Part shown: one piece after another, positions 13,174 through 26,014 of the stretch
How the letters are laid out: every line of letters begins with the position of its first letter
Numbering within the stretch: the first letter of the stretch is position 1
Notes under the pieces: generated by a model
The model's database searches: none
Seen by the model: only the letters and a program-made list of their open reading frames with translations
Told to the model about the DNA's origin: nothing
Program-made: the position numbers and the translations under genes
Assembly: GCA_024449915.1 (NCBI GenBank)
Contig: JAMZAV010001846.1
Coordinates: forward strand, 62,001-126,000
Origin: Sweltsa coloradensis
Taxonomy: Eukaryota; Arthropoda; Insecta; Plecoptera; Chloroperlidae
Reading direction: 5' to 3'
Length of the DNA stretch: 64,000 nt

Positions 13174-13976
13174 GGGTAGTCTGTAATCGTGTTTTCGGAC
13201 TGCTACCCTGGCTGAAAATTGCCTGCTCTGTGCTACCTACTTACACCTCGCCTACTTAATGATTTTGTCAACAACTACTCAAAGCTTCTGCTTATCATGC
13301 CTTCCCACTGCCTACTTAACGGACAATATGTTTTTAAGTCGCTTCTCTAAATCCACCCACGAGAAGGCGGTAGCTTGAGTCTTTTTTATAAATTTGTAAA
13401 CAACAAACTTTCTGTGTTTGTTAGTCCATGTGCGTTGTATCTCTCGTTTTTGGCTTGTCATAGGGTCTAGACCTAGCATAACCTCGTTAGGTCAAGGTCA
13501 AGAAGTTAAAAATAAATTTAAAAACATCAAACTATATCACAAAACATTCAAAATGCTACATTTTGGCTGGCTAGGCTAGTCTATGCTACCCTACGCTAGG
13601 CCTAGGCCCCACGTTACCTAGTCTTATGCCCTAGGTCCTCGCCTAAAACATGCATATTGTTTTTGAATTCCTGACACTGCTAATTTACTACGGGTAAGAA
13701 AAATAATTCATTAAATATAAGATCTTAGGAACAATTTAAATTAATTAATTACAATCCTGCTTGCATTTCACTTCATTCGCATTCAGCATCTTGAAGTAGG
13801 CGAAGTAGGCTCACAAGCATACACTTTCGGCGACTACCTTCGTCGGGTGCTAACCAAGTAGAAGACCGATGCCTACTTGTGACATTTCGACGCCAAGCTT
13901 CATCACGTGACTTCCGGCTAATCGAGTCGACTTAGCCAAGCAGACTCGCTCAAAAAGTCGATTACATGACGCACCC
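13174..13976. mobile_element. PIF/Harbinger-like MITE, copy 2
   Basis: Same element, flanked by TAA on both sides. It sits in the first half of the tandem segmental duplication. It carries many single-base insertions and deletions compared with copies 1 and 3, which destroy the small ORF present in the others. Confidence 0.85.
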
Positions 13977-14755
13977 TAAGTGTATTCTCTGCCCACTTTG
14001 TGTGACTCCTACACTCCATTGAAGGTGTTCGATTGGAATTTTAAAGGTTTTGATTTTACAATTGTCCCTATTCAGCAGTACAAAGTTTAATAACGTTGGG
14101 GTAGCCTAATGTGTAAATTCCACTGCCAAGGAAGCCCAACGAGTTCAATCGAACAGATTGGGGTTAGGCCTAATGTTGATAACGCATCGCTGCCCGGGGC
14201 ACATACGCGCAGCGATGTTTGTCGAGGCAGCGCGAGAGGGGCGGGAGAGGGGCGGGAGGAGCGGGGACTCGGGAAGAAGCAACTCTCGGCGGCAACGAGC
14301 AGATAGATCGCGGCATTACCTTTCAAATTTATTATTATAATATTATTCAACGCATCGCGCGTGATGTAAGACCGAACACATTATGCCTTGATATTCCGGT
14401 GATATTATTATTTTTTTTAAATTTATTAAAATATTTTCGGAAAATTGGTATTTTGGAGAAATCCGTGAATTTCCCCAAATATCCTGTCATCCTTGAAATA
14501 CCCTAAAAATCCGCAAGAACGGATCAAATCCGTGAAACGGCAACCCTGGCCTACACCATTAGATGTACCAGTTCACGATCTATAAATATTGTGTGGTTTA
14601 GTATTAATAATTGTAATGTCTTCATGACATTGATTTGTTATTAGAAAAAGAAAAAAAAGCATGACTGGCTTAGTCCAAATAAAATATTAACTTGGAGCAG
14701 TGTATCTATTGGACGAGAGTAGTTAAGATTTTCATTTGATTGTTCTATGTTCCAG

Positions 14756-15008
14756 GTCTGCTGACCATGACAGACCGTCTTGATTGCTGGTCTTCTACAT
14801 CGCCAGGGAAGCTTCGAGCCCGTACGGAGCCAATCACACCTCGGACCGTTGTCAGACACGACATCGCCAGCGAAGCTTCAAGCCTGTACAGAGACACCTC
14901 GGACAGTCTTGACAGACACGACATCGCCAACAGGCGTCTACGTTGCTACTGGGAACTTCTGCATCGATGCGAGATATGGAGTTACCCTTTGCCGTACATG
15001 GGACAGCG
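14756..15008 (+). other. exon-like segment D', duplicate of 12009-12264
   Basis: Same splice-like borders and the same internal direct repeats. It lies in the second half of the tandem duplication. Small indels relative to the first copy change every reading frame, which argues against a coding role. Confidence 0.35.
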
Positions 15009-15170
15009 GTATGCATTGGTGTTTGTCGTTCATATATATTATTTGGGTTGGTAGGAGTAGTAGGGAGTTGATAAGAGTTATTATTTAGATTGTATAAGTA
15101 GCCTACAACTTCTTTGCAATACGTTCAATGTAAGTGTAATTACCATTTTTCTTGGTTTCACCTTCAACTT

Positions 15171-15225
15171 GATGGCTATGTCCTCGCTTCCAATGCAGAA
15201 GGTCCGGGTTCGATTCCCGCTTCAG
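15171..15225 (+). repeat. tRNA-like SINE head, duplicate
   Basis: Duplicate of 12428-12482 with CGGGTTCGATTCCCG, a perfect T-arm-like hairpin. Confidence 0.5.
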
Positions 15226-15284
15226 GTGAATAATGTAACGAGTTTCAAAAAGATTTGGACAATATGTGCGGAGCCTATTGCAGC

Positions 15285-15450
15285 AAGTAAGCCCAACGAG
15301 TTCAATCGAACAGATTGGGGTTAGGCCTAATGCTTAGATGCCACTGGCAAGCAAGCCCAACGAGTTCAGTCGAACAGATTGGGGTTAGGCCTAATGCTTA
15401 GATGCCACTGGCAAGCAAGCCCAACGAGTTCAGTCGAACAGATTGGGGTA
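15285..15450 (+). repeat. 61-64-bp tandem array, about three units
   Basis: Same unit as at 12535, here very homogeneous: the last two units are almost identical, suggesting recent unit duplication. Confidence 0.85.
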
Positions 15451-15853
15451 ATATTTTTATTTTCATAGTTATGAAAATCGAACTTTGGTCTTCACAAAAA
15501 TTTTGAACCCAAAATAAAGCGATATCAAACATTTATAATAGGTAAAAATAAAATAAATAAAAATAGTGACAGTCTGGACGGGCACCCCCACCAAGAAAGT
15601 ATGTAACTTCTGGACCATCACCTCCACCATGCATTTGTTTTTCACCTGTAAACTGAGTAGGCCTACCTGACGCCACAAATAGTTTTTTTTTAACTTTCTA
15701 ACTTTTTTCAAACTTGAACCGAACTCTAAAATTTTGAACGTTCGCACATCCCTTATATGATAAAAACACCTTCCATATTATTAGTTTTGTGTTCGGGGCA
15801 ACAGTCTCAAAACTCTGAAGCTTGCCCTTACGAACGGACACATCTTTAGTTAA

Positions 15854-16651
15854 GGGTACGTCTGTAATCGTTTTTCGACTGCTACCCTGCTAAAAATTTG
15901 CCTGCTCTGTGCTAGCCTGCTTACACCTCGCCTACTTAATGATTTTGTCAACAACTACTCAAAGCCTGCTTATCATGCCTTCCCACTGCCTACTTAACGG
16001 ACATACGTTTTTAAGTCGCTCTCAAAATCCACCCACGAGAAGGCGGTAGCTTGAGTCTTTTTTATAAATTTGTAAACAAACAAACTTTCTTGTGTTTGTT
16101 AGTCCATGTGCGTTGTATCTCTCGTTTTTGGCTTGTCATAGGGTCTAGACCTAGCATAACCTCGTTGGTCAAGGTCAAGAAGTTAAAAATAAATTTAAAA
16201 ACATCAAACTATATCACAAAACATTCAAAATGCTACATTTTGGCTGGCTAGGCCTAGGTCTAGGCTACCCTACGCTAGGCCTAGGCCCCACCTTTACCTA
16301 GCTATGCCCTAGGGCCTCGGCCTAAAACATGCATTTAGTTGTTTGAATTCCTGACACTGCTAATTTTCTACGTGGTAAGAAAAATAATTCATTAAATATA
16401 AGATCTTAGGAACAATTTAAATTAATTAATTACAATCCTGCTTGCATTTCACTTCTTCGCATTCGGCCATCTTGAAGTAGGCGAAGTAGGCTCACAAGCA
16501 TACACTTTCGGCGACTACGCTCGGGTGCTAACCAAGTAGAAGACCGATGCCTACTTGTGACATTTCGACGCCAACTTCATCACGTGACTTCCGGCTAACG
16601 AGTCGACTTAGCCAAGCAGACTCGCTCAAAAAGTCGATTACAGACGCACCC
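15854..16651. mobile_element. PIF/Harbinger-like MITE, copy 3
   Basis: Flanked by TAA (15851-15853 and 16652-16654). The flanks outside the target site match those of copy 2, so copies 2 and 3 arose by duplication of a larger block and not by two insertions. Confidence 0.87.
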
Positions 16652-17087
16652 TAAGTGTATTCTCTGCCCATCTGGTTGTGTGACTCCTACACTCTGGTTT
16701 GATGTGTGATTACTGTGTGAAACATTTCTATGGTTTCACTCGCCACTTGTTTACATATTGTTCCCTCTTCCATCACTCGACAGCTTATAATAAATGTTAA
16801 ATACACCGTGCACCCGTCATGGGACGGCTAAAATACTATAGGCTACAATAACAAACAAGGGTTTAATTCTTACAGTGAGGTAAGGGGGCTAAGGGGACAC
16901 CGTGGGGCCCCCATGCTAGTATACACTGCGAGCCAACTCGTCACGCTGCCGAGGATGCAAACCATGAACGACCTCGCAACGTCGTAGATCAACGTACCTC
17001 AACACCTGCTGCTCCGAACTTTGAGATGACGTGCGGAATGTGCTGCACGCTCTCGCTGTGAAGATGGTATGTTGTGCAGTTTTGTTG

Positions 17088-17152
17088 CTCGGTTTTCTAG
17101 TGGTTAGTTCCGTTACCAATGCAGAATTTCCTGGGTTCGATTCCTGCTTCTG
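17088..17152 (+). repeat. tRNA-like SINE head, third copy
   Basis: TTCTAGTGGTTAGTTCCGTTACC, then CCTGGGTTCGATTCCTG and CTTCTGGC. The A-box-like TAGTGGTTAG and B-box-like GGTTCGATTCC are spaced as in a tRNA gene. Confidence 0.5.
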
Positions 17153-17282
17153 GCAAAAGTTATTTTGTTGGTCTAGAAAAAACATGCACGTAAGGCTGAT
17201 ACATTGAACAATAATTGACCTTTAAAAACCGGTTCCGACGTGGAGGAACCGGTTTGAACTTTTTGGACCTGATGTCACTAAT

Positions 17283-17519
17283 AGGCCATTTCAAGAATCA
17301 CCAGCGCCCTCTATATCGTTTGCAAAGCATTATGGATATCATGAGTATTAACAGACCTACATCCTGCCATATGATTAGGTGTGTGTCGGACTGTGTTTTC
17401 AACAATGTCTGCCTCAGTCTACCACACACCTGATCATACGGCAAGATGTATGTTAATACTCGTGATATCATAATGCTTTGTGCACGATATAGAGGGCGCT
17501 GGTGATTCTTGAAATGGCA
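17283..17519. mobile_element. fold-back MITE, about 240 bp
   Basis: The left arm 17283-17385 and right arm 17423-17519 are inverted copies of each other. They share CATTTCAAGAATCACCAGCG and GATATCATGAGTATTAA, with a loop of about 37 bases. No coding capacity. 17530-18867 otherwise shows nothing assignable. Confidence 0.8.
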
Positions 17520-18867
17520 TATGCCCTTGAATGTGCCACTAGTGGTCCCAGGTCTTCTTACAGTGTTTTCTCGCTTGATTTCAGATCCGTACAGATCGTC
17601 GGGAGAGAAGAACGTCGCCGGTAGCCGCCCGCGTGATTGAAACTGCTGCGTCCTGGCCCAGGTTTATCTGAGGTTTTCCCTCGGGCCGTCAAGACGAATG
17701 TCGGGAACAAGTATGGCAGTCCTCAGACAACACGCATCCAGGGGCCGCTACCAGTGCACGTGATCCATCGACAAGAAAAACGTCTGTGAAACTACTGAAT
17801 GAAAGATGGAATATAATGATGTGATACACAAAAGATCATGATCATAAATAATATACAATATCAACTCTGATCATTAATTTAATCAGCTAGTCCCACTTGT
17901 TGATACCGTACTTACCTGATTGCAAGCCTACCGTTTTGACACATCAGGGGTATTTCATGTCACACCGTTTCATTTGATGAACTTTAAATCAGGAGTCAAC
18001 TTGCTATCAGATAAATACAGTAACCTTGATCCAAGCAGAACTTTTGTTTCCATTTTAAAATCTTCCATCCGTAAGTCCCGAGTTAAGAATTCAGGTCATC
18101 CTGTCCAAACTCTAAATCATGTCAACAGTTTAGACTCACTGTCTGTTTCTTATTATTTTCAAACTGGCTAAAACGTTATAGAGAACAAATATCATTCGGC
18201 TTGCCGAGATGGCAGTTACCGGTAGATTGTAGACTTATATTGCGGAGAAATCCTATTTTGTTTACCCGATATAAACAATAAAATTTGTTTTATCTAGTTT
18301 GAAATGCTGAGAAAGAATGAGAATGTTAGAGGTACATGAAAATAGTGTTTTCATTTTCTTTAAATTGTATTTTGTAGCATTATTTTTGTGCCAATCTTCA
18401 AAAGCTTGTGTATTACTATTAGCTATTCTTTCACTTATATTTTTTAAATTTTGTGATAGGGTTAAATAATTCAATTGAAATATGTAGGGTTTAAAAAAAT
18501 GTATTTCGAGTGATATAGCATCTATAACCCAGAACTCTTCATGTATACCTCTAACAACATTGAATATGACTAGGTTTTGTGTATAAAGCTAGACCCACAG
18601 TACCTGTAATGTAGCGTTTTTTATTTTAGTATGCAGAAGTGGATTCTGTTCTGCCTTGTTGGCCTCATGTCGAACAAGGATTTTTATGGTTTTTCCCTAA
18701 CAAACTTCAGGGCAATGCTCAGTGTTGGTCCGCATTACTTTCACCCCCCCCCCCCCCCAAATGGCAACATGTTGTAGATTTGTGTTTTCAATTTTTAGGA
18801 TTAGTCATTGAACCAATTTTAAAACAAAATGTATATTTGAAAACGGCATAAAAATCCAAAGCGCTTT

Positions 18868-19092
18868 TTCAGCAAATTAAATACTTAGGTGTGTGTGGAG
18901 CGAGTTAATCAAATAGTAACACCAGGCCGCACTCGGCAAACACTAACTCGTAGATATATGCTTGGTGTACAAGAGAAGAACGGATTTACTCAATAATAGT
19001 CTGCCTTCAAGAAATGGCCGTACCTCTCTTTTTGAACTGGGTGCAGAAAGTGGGGTGCAGCCATTACGCAGAGCCATTTGTCATGAGCTATA
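18868..19092 (+). pseudogene. decayed LINE reverse-transcriptase C-terminal fragment
   Basis: One frame reads IKYLGV near 18876-18893. A later frame reads LPSRNGRTSLFELGAESG and then VQPLRRAICHEL before a stop at 19090. These resemble the thumb and post-RT region of non-LTR retrotransposons (KYLGV and a leucine-rich PLR block). There are frameshifts and stops between them. Confidence 0.45.
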
Positions 19093-19106
19093 GATTTACC
19101 AAGATC

Positions 19107-19360
19107 ACTGTGGCCCGCGCCATTACGTGCGCGCGCCTCCGGGCCAAGTTCTTTCTCGGTTTTAGGGGAGTTCCGTAGATACGGGCGCCGTACGGCTCAG
19201 TTCTAGCGAGTAGCCGTGAGGAACACATCTCCGTACGGCATACGGCGGGAGCGATGACCTCGCCGCTCCAGCACCTCTGCCGATCACTCGCGTATGCGCT
19301 CATCGCCTGCATTCAAGACAACTTGGACTCGTCCGTTTCGGCCAGGGCTTTTGTGGTGTT
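19107..19360 (+). repeat. dispersed repeat, copy B
   Basis: This is the partner of 118-397 in the same orientation. It follows directly after a decayed reverse-transcriptase segment (18868-19092), so the pair may be the 3' UTR part of one LINE family. That link is inference. Confidence 0.65.
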
Positions 19361-21149
19361 GGTAGATCTATAGCATGAATAGAATTGAGTGACAGAGTTA
19401 TGTTTTTAAAACAATTTCGAGCCACCTGCATTATTTCGTTGGGACCACTATAATTCTTGTTATGTTGTCCAAAAATAAATTGAAAATTAAAATTTCATGA
19501 CCGCCCATAATCGAGTAAATACGGTATTGCGATTTAATATTACATAAGCATAGGCAGAATCTACTTCCTCACAGGCCTACTTGCAATGCAAAGGCAGTAT
19601 TTAAATGTTCTCGGGTACCAGTTTTCTAGTAGGCCTATTGTAAATATGTATTTGCAGCACCTTCACGATATTTTCTTCACTGCGGTAGAGTTCAACACAA
19701 GCTGGCCAACTTCCCCCTCCACCCATGTACCGTAGTGTAGGCATGATAGAGTTGGTGGGACAAATCTTGTCGTTTGGTACTCTTGCTCTTTTTGTAGCAG
19801 GTGTACATGATTCCCTGCACTTTGGTACCTTTGTACTGGGATAGCTTTGCTTATGATTAACTGCTTGAAAACACTGACAACATTTGAAAAGTTGTAGCAT
19901 TCCGCAGCTCGGGTCTAGGTGGCAGATTTTGATGTATTGCACTTTTCACTCTATAGTCGTAGAAGTTTGTGGGGTGAATTTTTTTATTGTCTTAGATTTC
20001 GCTAGGCTAGGAGAACCACCAAATACGGTAATGTCGACACCTCTGCCAGGTTAGATGCAGGTGGTAGATATTAAAAGCCAAGCTATCCTCTTACGGTATT
20101 TGATTATGCAATACTATTGTTTATTGACTCGCCTGATGGGGATAAATTAATATCTTGATTGCAACCTATGATGACGGCCTTACAAGCAGCAGACCCAGGT
20201 TCAATCCTCCGTCAGGACTCAATTTTTTTAAATTTCTCTGTTATTGATAGCATGTTGTCATATTTTATTTTGAAAAGCTTGCAATTTGCTTCAAAAATGC
20301 CAGTTTGAGTATAAAATATTTTTGTCTCAAAAGTTTGAAAAACGGCAAGATTGTATCTGGCGTTCCAACGATCGTCCTTTCTTACAAGTGCGATGAATAT
20401 GATCATTGGAACGCCTGATAAAGCTTTTTTTTTATAGTATATTATTTAATTATGATGGCATGATAAAGCTCAATTCATTGGACGTGGTAAGATCAGGATA
20501 CATTCATTTTGATGTGATCCCTGGCCTCCTGCTTGCGGGGCGGACATCATGGTAGATTTTTCGATTGCAACATTGCAAAATGTCGAGATCGAGAAGTTGC
20601 ACGGGATAGTTACATTATTATTTAATATTCTTTCATTCTCATGCAATAATAAGAGTATGCATTGTAAATATCACCCCTCCCCCCCCTAACAAGTGTTGCC
20701 CAATGGTTTGATATACAGGTAAGTATTGCTACACTGTTGTCCTACGTCGGCGGATCGAGTGACTTCGGAGCCGTCGCAGAGATGCATCAACAGGTATTGT
20801 CCCTAGTTAGTAGTTATGTCTGAAATAGGCCGCACTGGATGGTGCTAAATGGGCCAGAAATTTGGTTTGCTCTAGAAAAATTTGGTTGCACCATGCAGTT
20901 CTTGAACTGTAGTCTTTTCGATAGCGAGCGACCAATGAAACCAAACTTGGAAGTTTTATATTACGTATATATGAATGTACAAAATTTCACTAGCAAGGGA
21001 GTTAGTAAGCCAGGGCTAGCCAATAAATGATCGATATTTCCACAATTGCCATTAAGGCGCGAAATGTAATGATAATATTTTCCATGCGTTGTGCCTTCGC
21101 GGGTAAATTTGTAAAACTAGTGCTGCCATCTAATGGCAATGTAATGAAC

Positions 21150-21290
21150 TTGGACCACTTGGTACCAAAGTTACATGCTAGATAGCGCGACATGTACTGT
21201 TTTGCCGGCCGCGCAAAATTTAGGATGCACTACCTAGTCCCAAAGTTACTCGCAAGATAGCGCGACATGTACAGTTTTGCCAGACCCGGT
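21150..21290. repeat. two-copy tandem repeat, about 70-bp unit
   Basis: AAAGTTAC followed by AGATAGCGCGACATGTAC and GTTTTGCC occurs twice in direct orientation. The surrounding stretch 19361-24261 has no gene I can support. It holds a tRNA-like B-box stretch near 20195 and homopolymer runs. Confidence 0.65.
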
Positions 21291-23449
21291 CTAAGGTCGT
21301 TGGTGGCACCCGACAGGTAGCACCACTAGTCCCCACGCGGAAATTAGAGCCCAGCATGTTAACATTCATCTCCTTGTATCAGGGAGGTAAAAGTTGAAGA
21401 GAGATCATCGAGAGCTCCTTAAAGTTCTGACTTCCACGAGAGGTAGCACTAGTAGTAGCAAACTTCCAGCACAGGTCGTGCTGCGATCGCAAAGCACATA
21501 AGATGGCTTCCTCTATTATACGGCACCAAAAAGCACACTAGCGCGGCCCTGTTGGCGGAACGTAGAACCCCAGCAGTAGTGATCCCCTCAGGTAGATACA
21601 GCGGCAAATAACGTGGAAGAACATGTAGATGTAACTAAAAAGTTGAGTTTTCTGCGTGATACGTTTTGTTTACGGATGTTGAACGTAGAAATGAAAAAAA
21701 GACATATTTGTGCTATGGTTATCACAAGAAAACAAAATTTAAATGAAAGAATGGGGCCTGTAAGTGCACCATAAAGTGGACACCTGACGCAAGGGTTATG
21801 TCTCGAATGGTTAAGCATTGGCCTACATTTCTCTTTTAAAATACAACTCTTTACACTTAAATAACAACTTTTAAATTATCGTGATCTCAATTTAAATTTT
21901 GGTAGGGCCTACTCTTAATAAACACATTATTCTTACATTTAAGTCCAGGGATAAAGTCCGAAAACATATAGTCAGATGACAGTGTGGTGTCACCCACTGA
22001 GTTTTCCCGTTGTGTTTGATAGATTTATTATTTATTTATGTTCATTTTTTAATAATTATACTTATTGTTTTTTACCCGTCACCGACACTCATATTAAATC
22101 GCGTTTTACAATTTCAGACAATAATTTTAATTCATGCTTATGCCAATAGGCTATCACACCATTCCCAATTGTTACACATACAGGCCTACATAGCACATAG
22201 GCCTACATTCAATTTGTTTCGTATGTGATGGGCTACCTCAAAATTACTACACTGTAGTGCGTTTTTATCAACAACAAAAAAGGTAGGCCTATATGTATAG
22301 TAATAAATTCGGAAAAATCGTTTTCAATTAACATTTTTCATAGTAAATACCAATTTCTGCAGCCAAGTATTTTTAGAAGTTTCGTCATGTTCTGAATAAA
22401 GCACACTTTGTCGATGATTACAAATTGACAACATCCGGATTATAGCATAGATGTAGGCCTAATTTATTGACATTTTCAGGGAATATGATGAAAATAATAC
22501 AAGTTGTACTATTTATTGTTATTACATTATCGCGGGAAAACGTTAAATATTGCACCTTGCACTTCAGCTGTTCAGTGTTATATCAATTTGTTGCAAAATA
22601 TTTCTTGATACAACAAACATACACGTTTCACTTCAAAAACTTAACATTCTAAATTCAAATTTGGTAATAATTGCTTGGACCAATACCAATTTCGGCTGGC
22701 AACTTTACTAGTAATTAAATAATAAATAATAATCTGCTTATGAATTATTTTCTGAATATTCTTACACTCAAACATAATAATATACCCAACTATTATGATG
22801 TTATTATTATATAATATTTTACATTTCATACCTATCCCATTCAGAAATATAGGAATAGGAAGGTTCAATTTTGGCTATAGTTGGCCTACCTACGCAATTA
22901 CGCCTACTTGTGGTTGTATAAGAGCGTAACAAATGCAAACCGTAGATGAAAATATACATCTTATTTAATGCGTGTGCGAGAAAGGTAAATGTTAGTGAAC
23001 AGATCGGAAATAATCCCCGAATTGTCATAACCGGCGTGACTAACACACGTTAGCGCCATATACGCTCCAGCCCGGAATCACAATTACGCCAGCCATGTTG
23101 TGACGTAGCGCGCCGCCAGTGCTGCGATCTACATGTCGATTTGGTGCCCAATAATACGGTGGTAAATTTGAAAATTATAATATGTGGGCGGCGCCAGGAT
23201 GGTGGGGGTTGGCATAAGTCTACGAACTCTTGTTGCAACAATACTAAGTGTTTCGTAAACACATAAAGAACTTATGCTCAATTATAACCTGCAAATTAGC
23301 AGTAATGTCCCAAATCCCTTTCAGATTTCGTATATTCAATTATATACATAATTATGAAACCCTAATTTTAAGTGGATAACAGTTCTTTGAATTCTAATCT
23401 TGTTTAACAATGTAATGATGGGTCATAGCCAACGAGATAGAATAGAGGT

Positions 23450-23690
23450 TTATAGAGCGGCTAACTGGCTGCCATGTTTGAAGCAAATTGAACCATTGGC
23501 GGCCATGACGCAAGCAGGCAGTTCGAGCAGCCTCATTGGCTAGAGCGCATTGGCGGCACCTGGGCGGGACTCAAGCCCGTTCTATGACTGGTTGATAATT
23601 GGCGGCCATGACACAAGCAGGCACTTTTCGGCAGTTTGTTTAGCCTCAGCGAGGAGCGCTAATACGGCAATCAAGCCCGCTCTATAGTGT
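23450..23690. mobile_element. probable MITE with TATAGAGCGG ends
   Basis: TATAGAGCGG at the left faces CCGCTCTATA at the right. Between them, TTGGCGGCCATGAC(G/A)CAAGCAGGCA occurs twice in direct order. No target duplication was verified. Confidence 0.45.
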
Positions 23691-24261
23691 GGACCAGATA
23701 AGGTGGCGGTCGCCGAGGGATCGCAGCACTGTCGACCACGCACTATGGCCACAGGATCGGCAAAAAGTAGATAAAATAACGGTCTCTAAAACTGCTTTCG
23801 GAGAAAAACACGACTATTTTAAAGCCAAGCCTTGCCCAATATTATCTTAAAAATAAAGTATTTATGAAGGGTACGAATAAAATCAAGACATTTTGATGCT
23901 CCTAAACATTGACATCACATCTGGCGAGGTTGGCATTATAAACAGCTGGAACTTTGGACACACCATGACCAATAAGGCAAAAAAAAACTTTCGTAATCGT
24001 GATTAATTAAAATCATTATTTCGCTAAAATACTGACTCTGTGGGACCAACTACTTTATTCACAGCTCATAAAATGTTGATTTATGTGATAACATAAATAC
24101 AAACTGTGATATCGTGAACGCCAAATACGGTAGGCCCTACCTAATGCCAGTTGTGTGTAAATTGTCAACGTTGGCGTCCGTGCTCTCGCTTGACCTTGAC
24201 GTGCGACAGCTTATCTGGTCCAACCTATATAAACCTCTATTCTCCCTCGTTGGTCATAGCA

Positions 24262-25368
24262 CTAGGGAATCGTCTAAAGTCGTTAAACGAGTGAGTGAGC
24301 CATGTGTATAGTACTCGGTATCATTCCCCATACTGGGCTATATCGTGCCTTAGATATATGGGAGGAAAGGGGATGTTCCCGAGTACTCAACACATGGCTC
24401 ACTCACTCGTTTAACAACGACTTTGGCGTTTCCCTAGTATAAATTAAACATTCAAAATGCGAATTGTGTTCAAAACTTATTAGCGTGAAACATTAACAAA
24501 TTTCCAAGATAAAACAAAATCAGCTAATTTTTATTTCCCATTTAACAACCCTCAAAAATAATATGTGGGTGTAAAAATATAAAAAAGTTCAAACTAACTG
24601 GTATCGAACCCCAACTCTCCGTGGGGTAGGCTAAATGCTTACCAATACTCCATGCCAGCCACGTAGATCTCGGCCATCAAATTCCAACTCGAAACCTTCT
24701 CGTAGTTTGGCCTGTGATTAGGGGAGTATTTCTCCCTGAAACTAATGGCGAGCTCTGGGTCGTTATCGGGGAACTTTCCCCTTCCCTTGACTACCTCCCC
24801 GACGGCGACGACAATGACAACACGGACGGATGATGACACAGACGGAGACGACCATGACGTGGGGGAACCCCTGCCCTCCCCATACGCTTGTGGCTGGTTC
24901 TGACCAGCACAAGCCTGTCCACCCCTTGTCCCCCCACATCATCCCTTACGTCCCTCCCTTCGTCTTGATTAGCCAAGTTGCATAAATATGAGACGTTAAG
25001 CAAAATCCAATCAAATCGTCCCGCTAGCTGCTACTGAACAAATGCTATCGATATTTAAAAAAAAATACAGGCCTGTCCACCCCTTTCCCCCCGCATCATC
25101 CCTTAGTCTCGATTAGCCAAGTTGCATAAATATGAGACCTTAAGCAATATCCAATCCAATCCATATTTTTATTTATTGTAGGATTAAATCGCAATGGATC
25201 TAGCTGATTTTGTTTACAGTTCTCAGTAAACTTGCACCGGATGGCTGTTTAAAATTTCAGCACAATCTGTTCAGCGGTTCGGCTGATTTTCGACGTACAG
25301 ACAGACAGAATCACAGAATACACGTTTAAGTTGAATGGAGACACTCAATCGCTCTGCTCCCTCGTTTA
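24262..25368 (-). mobile_element. Helentron-like element, family 2, copy 1
   Basis: Read on the minus strand it starts TTTAAACGAGGGAGCAGAGCG and ends with a subterminal CTCACTCGTTTAA, a short AACG/CGTT-type stem and CTAG followed by T. That asymmetric repeat plus terminal stem is the Helentron/HINE layout. A second, opposite 3' end is inside, at 24404-24437. The interior shares ACAATGGATC...GCTGATTTTG(T/C) and TTCTCAGTAAAC with 54916-55814. Confidence 0.6.
24601..24670 (-). repeat. tRNA-like sequence
   Basis: The minus strand reads TTGGTAAGCATTTAGCC, then GGGGTTCGATACCAG, which looks like D- and T-arm regions of a tRNA-derived SINE. The acceptor stem does not pair. Confidence 0.35.
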
Positions 25369-26014
25369 AAAATGACAATATTAAAATGTAAATATTTATT
25401 TTTTGAGTATGTAACACATTAAAAACATAAATGCCACAAAAAAGCTTCTCTTGTACATTCCGGGAAGAAAAAAAAACTCATTGTTTAAGTTGGTTTACCC
25501 AAGACATGTGCCAGCTATTACCTCAAGGTGCGGTAACAGTACGGTACAGTACCTACGCTACAACATTCGGCGACAGCGTATCGCAACGCTTACATTAGCA
25601 TGCATTGTGGGATATTTGCACGTGCAATGCAAGTAAATATTGGCAATTAGGTTCTTGTACATTCAAGGCAAAAAGGCTACACGGCAAGTTCGGGGGCAAA
25701 ATGCTTTGTGTAACCGCAACATCATTTGGAAATCAACTACCTTGGGGGTTATCAATGCCCAGACACATATCACAGGAATTGCGACTGAATCCAGCCAAAA
25801 CTGTTGTGGCTCCAGCCGAGTGGTCCTGGGCTAGCTGCCTAACCTTTCCGATGCTTGCATGATACCACGGGTGAATCGTAGCCAACCAGCGACAGTAGAG
25901 GACCGCAAACTGGTCAGGATTTTAACTCGATTGATTTCAGCATCGGCAAGGTTAATAATAATAATAATAATGATTATTATTATTATTGATTCATAGCAGT
26001 TGTCGAAAAAGTTT

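Larger units (their letters stand above)
11798..14012 (+). repeat. tandem segmental duplication, left block
   Basis: Collinear with 14548-16692. Order in both: CAGTTCACGAT...TATAAATATTGTGTGG, exon-like segment D, tRNA-like SINE head, 61-64-bp tandem array, then the Harbinger-like MITE. The left copy has many more apparent single-base indels. Confidence 0.88.
14548..16692 (+). repeat. tandem segmental duplication, right block
   Basis: The partner of 11798-14012, separated from it by about 530 bp of other repeats. Identity extends through both flanks of the MITE, showing block duplication after MITE insertion. Confidence 0.88.

Noticed and set aside
4317..16251. Identical 66-codon ORFs at 4317-4517 and 16051-16251
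   Set aside because: Both lie inside copies of one MITE; identity reflects the repeat and the frame is broken in the third copy.
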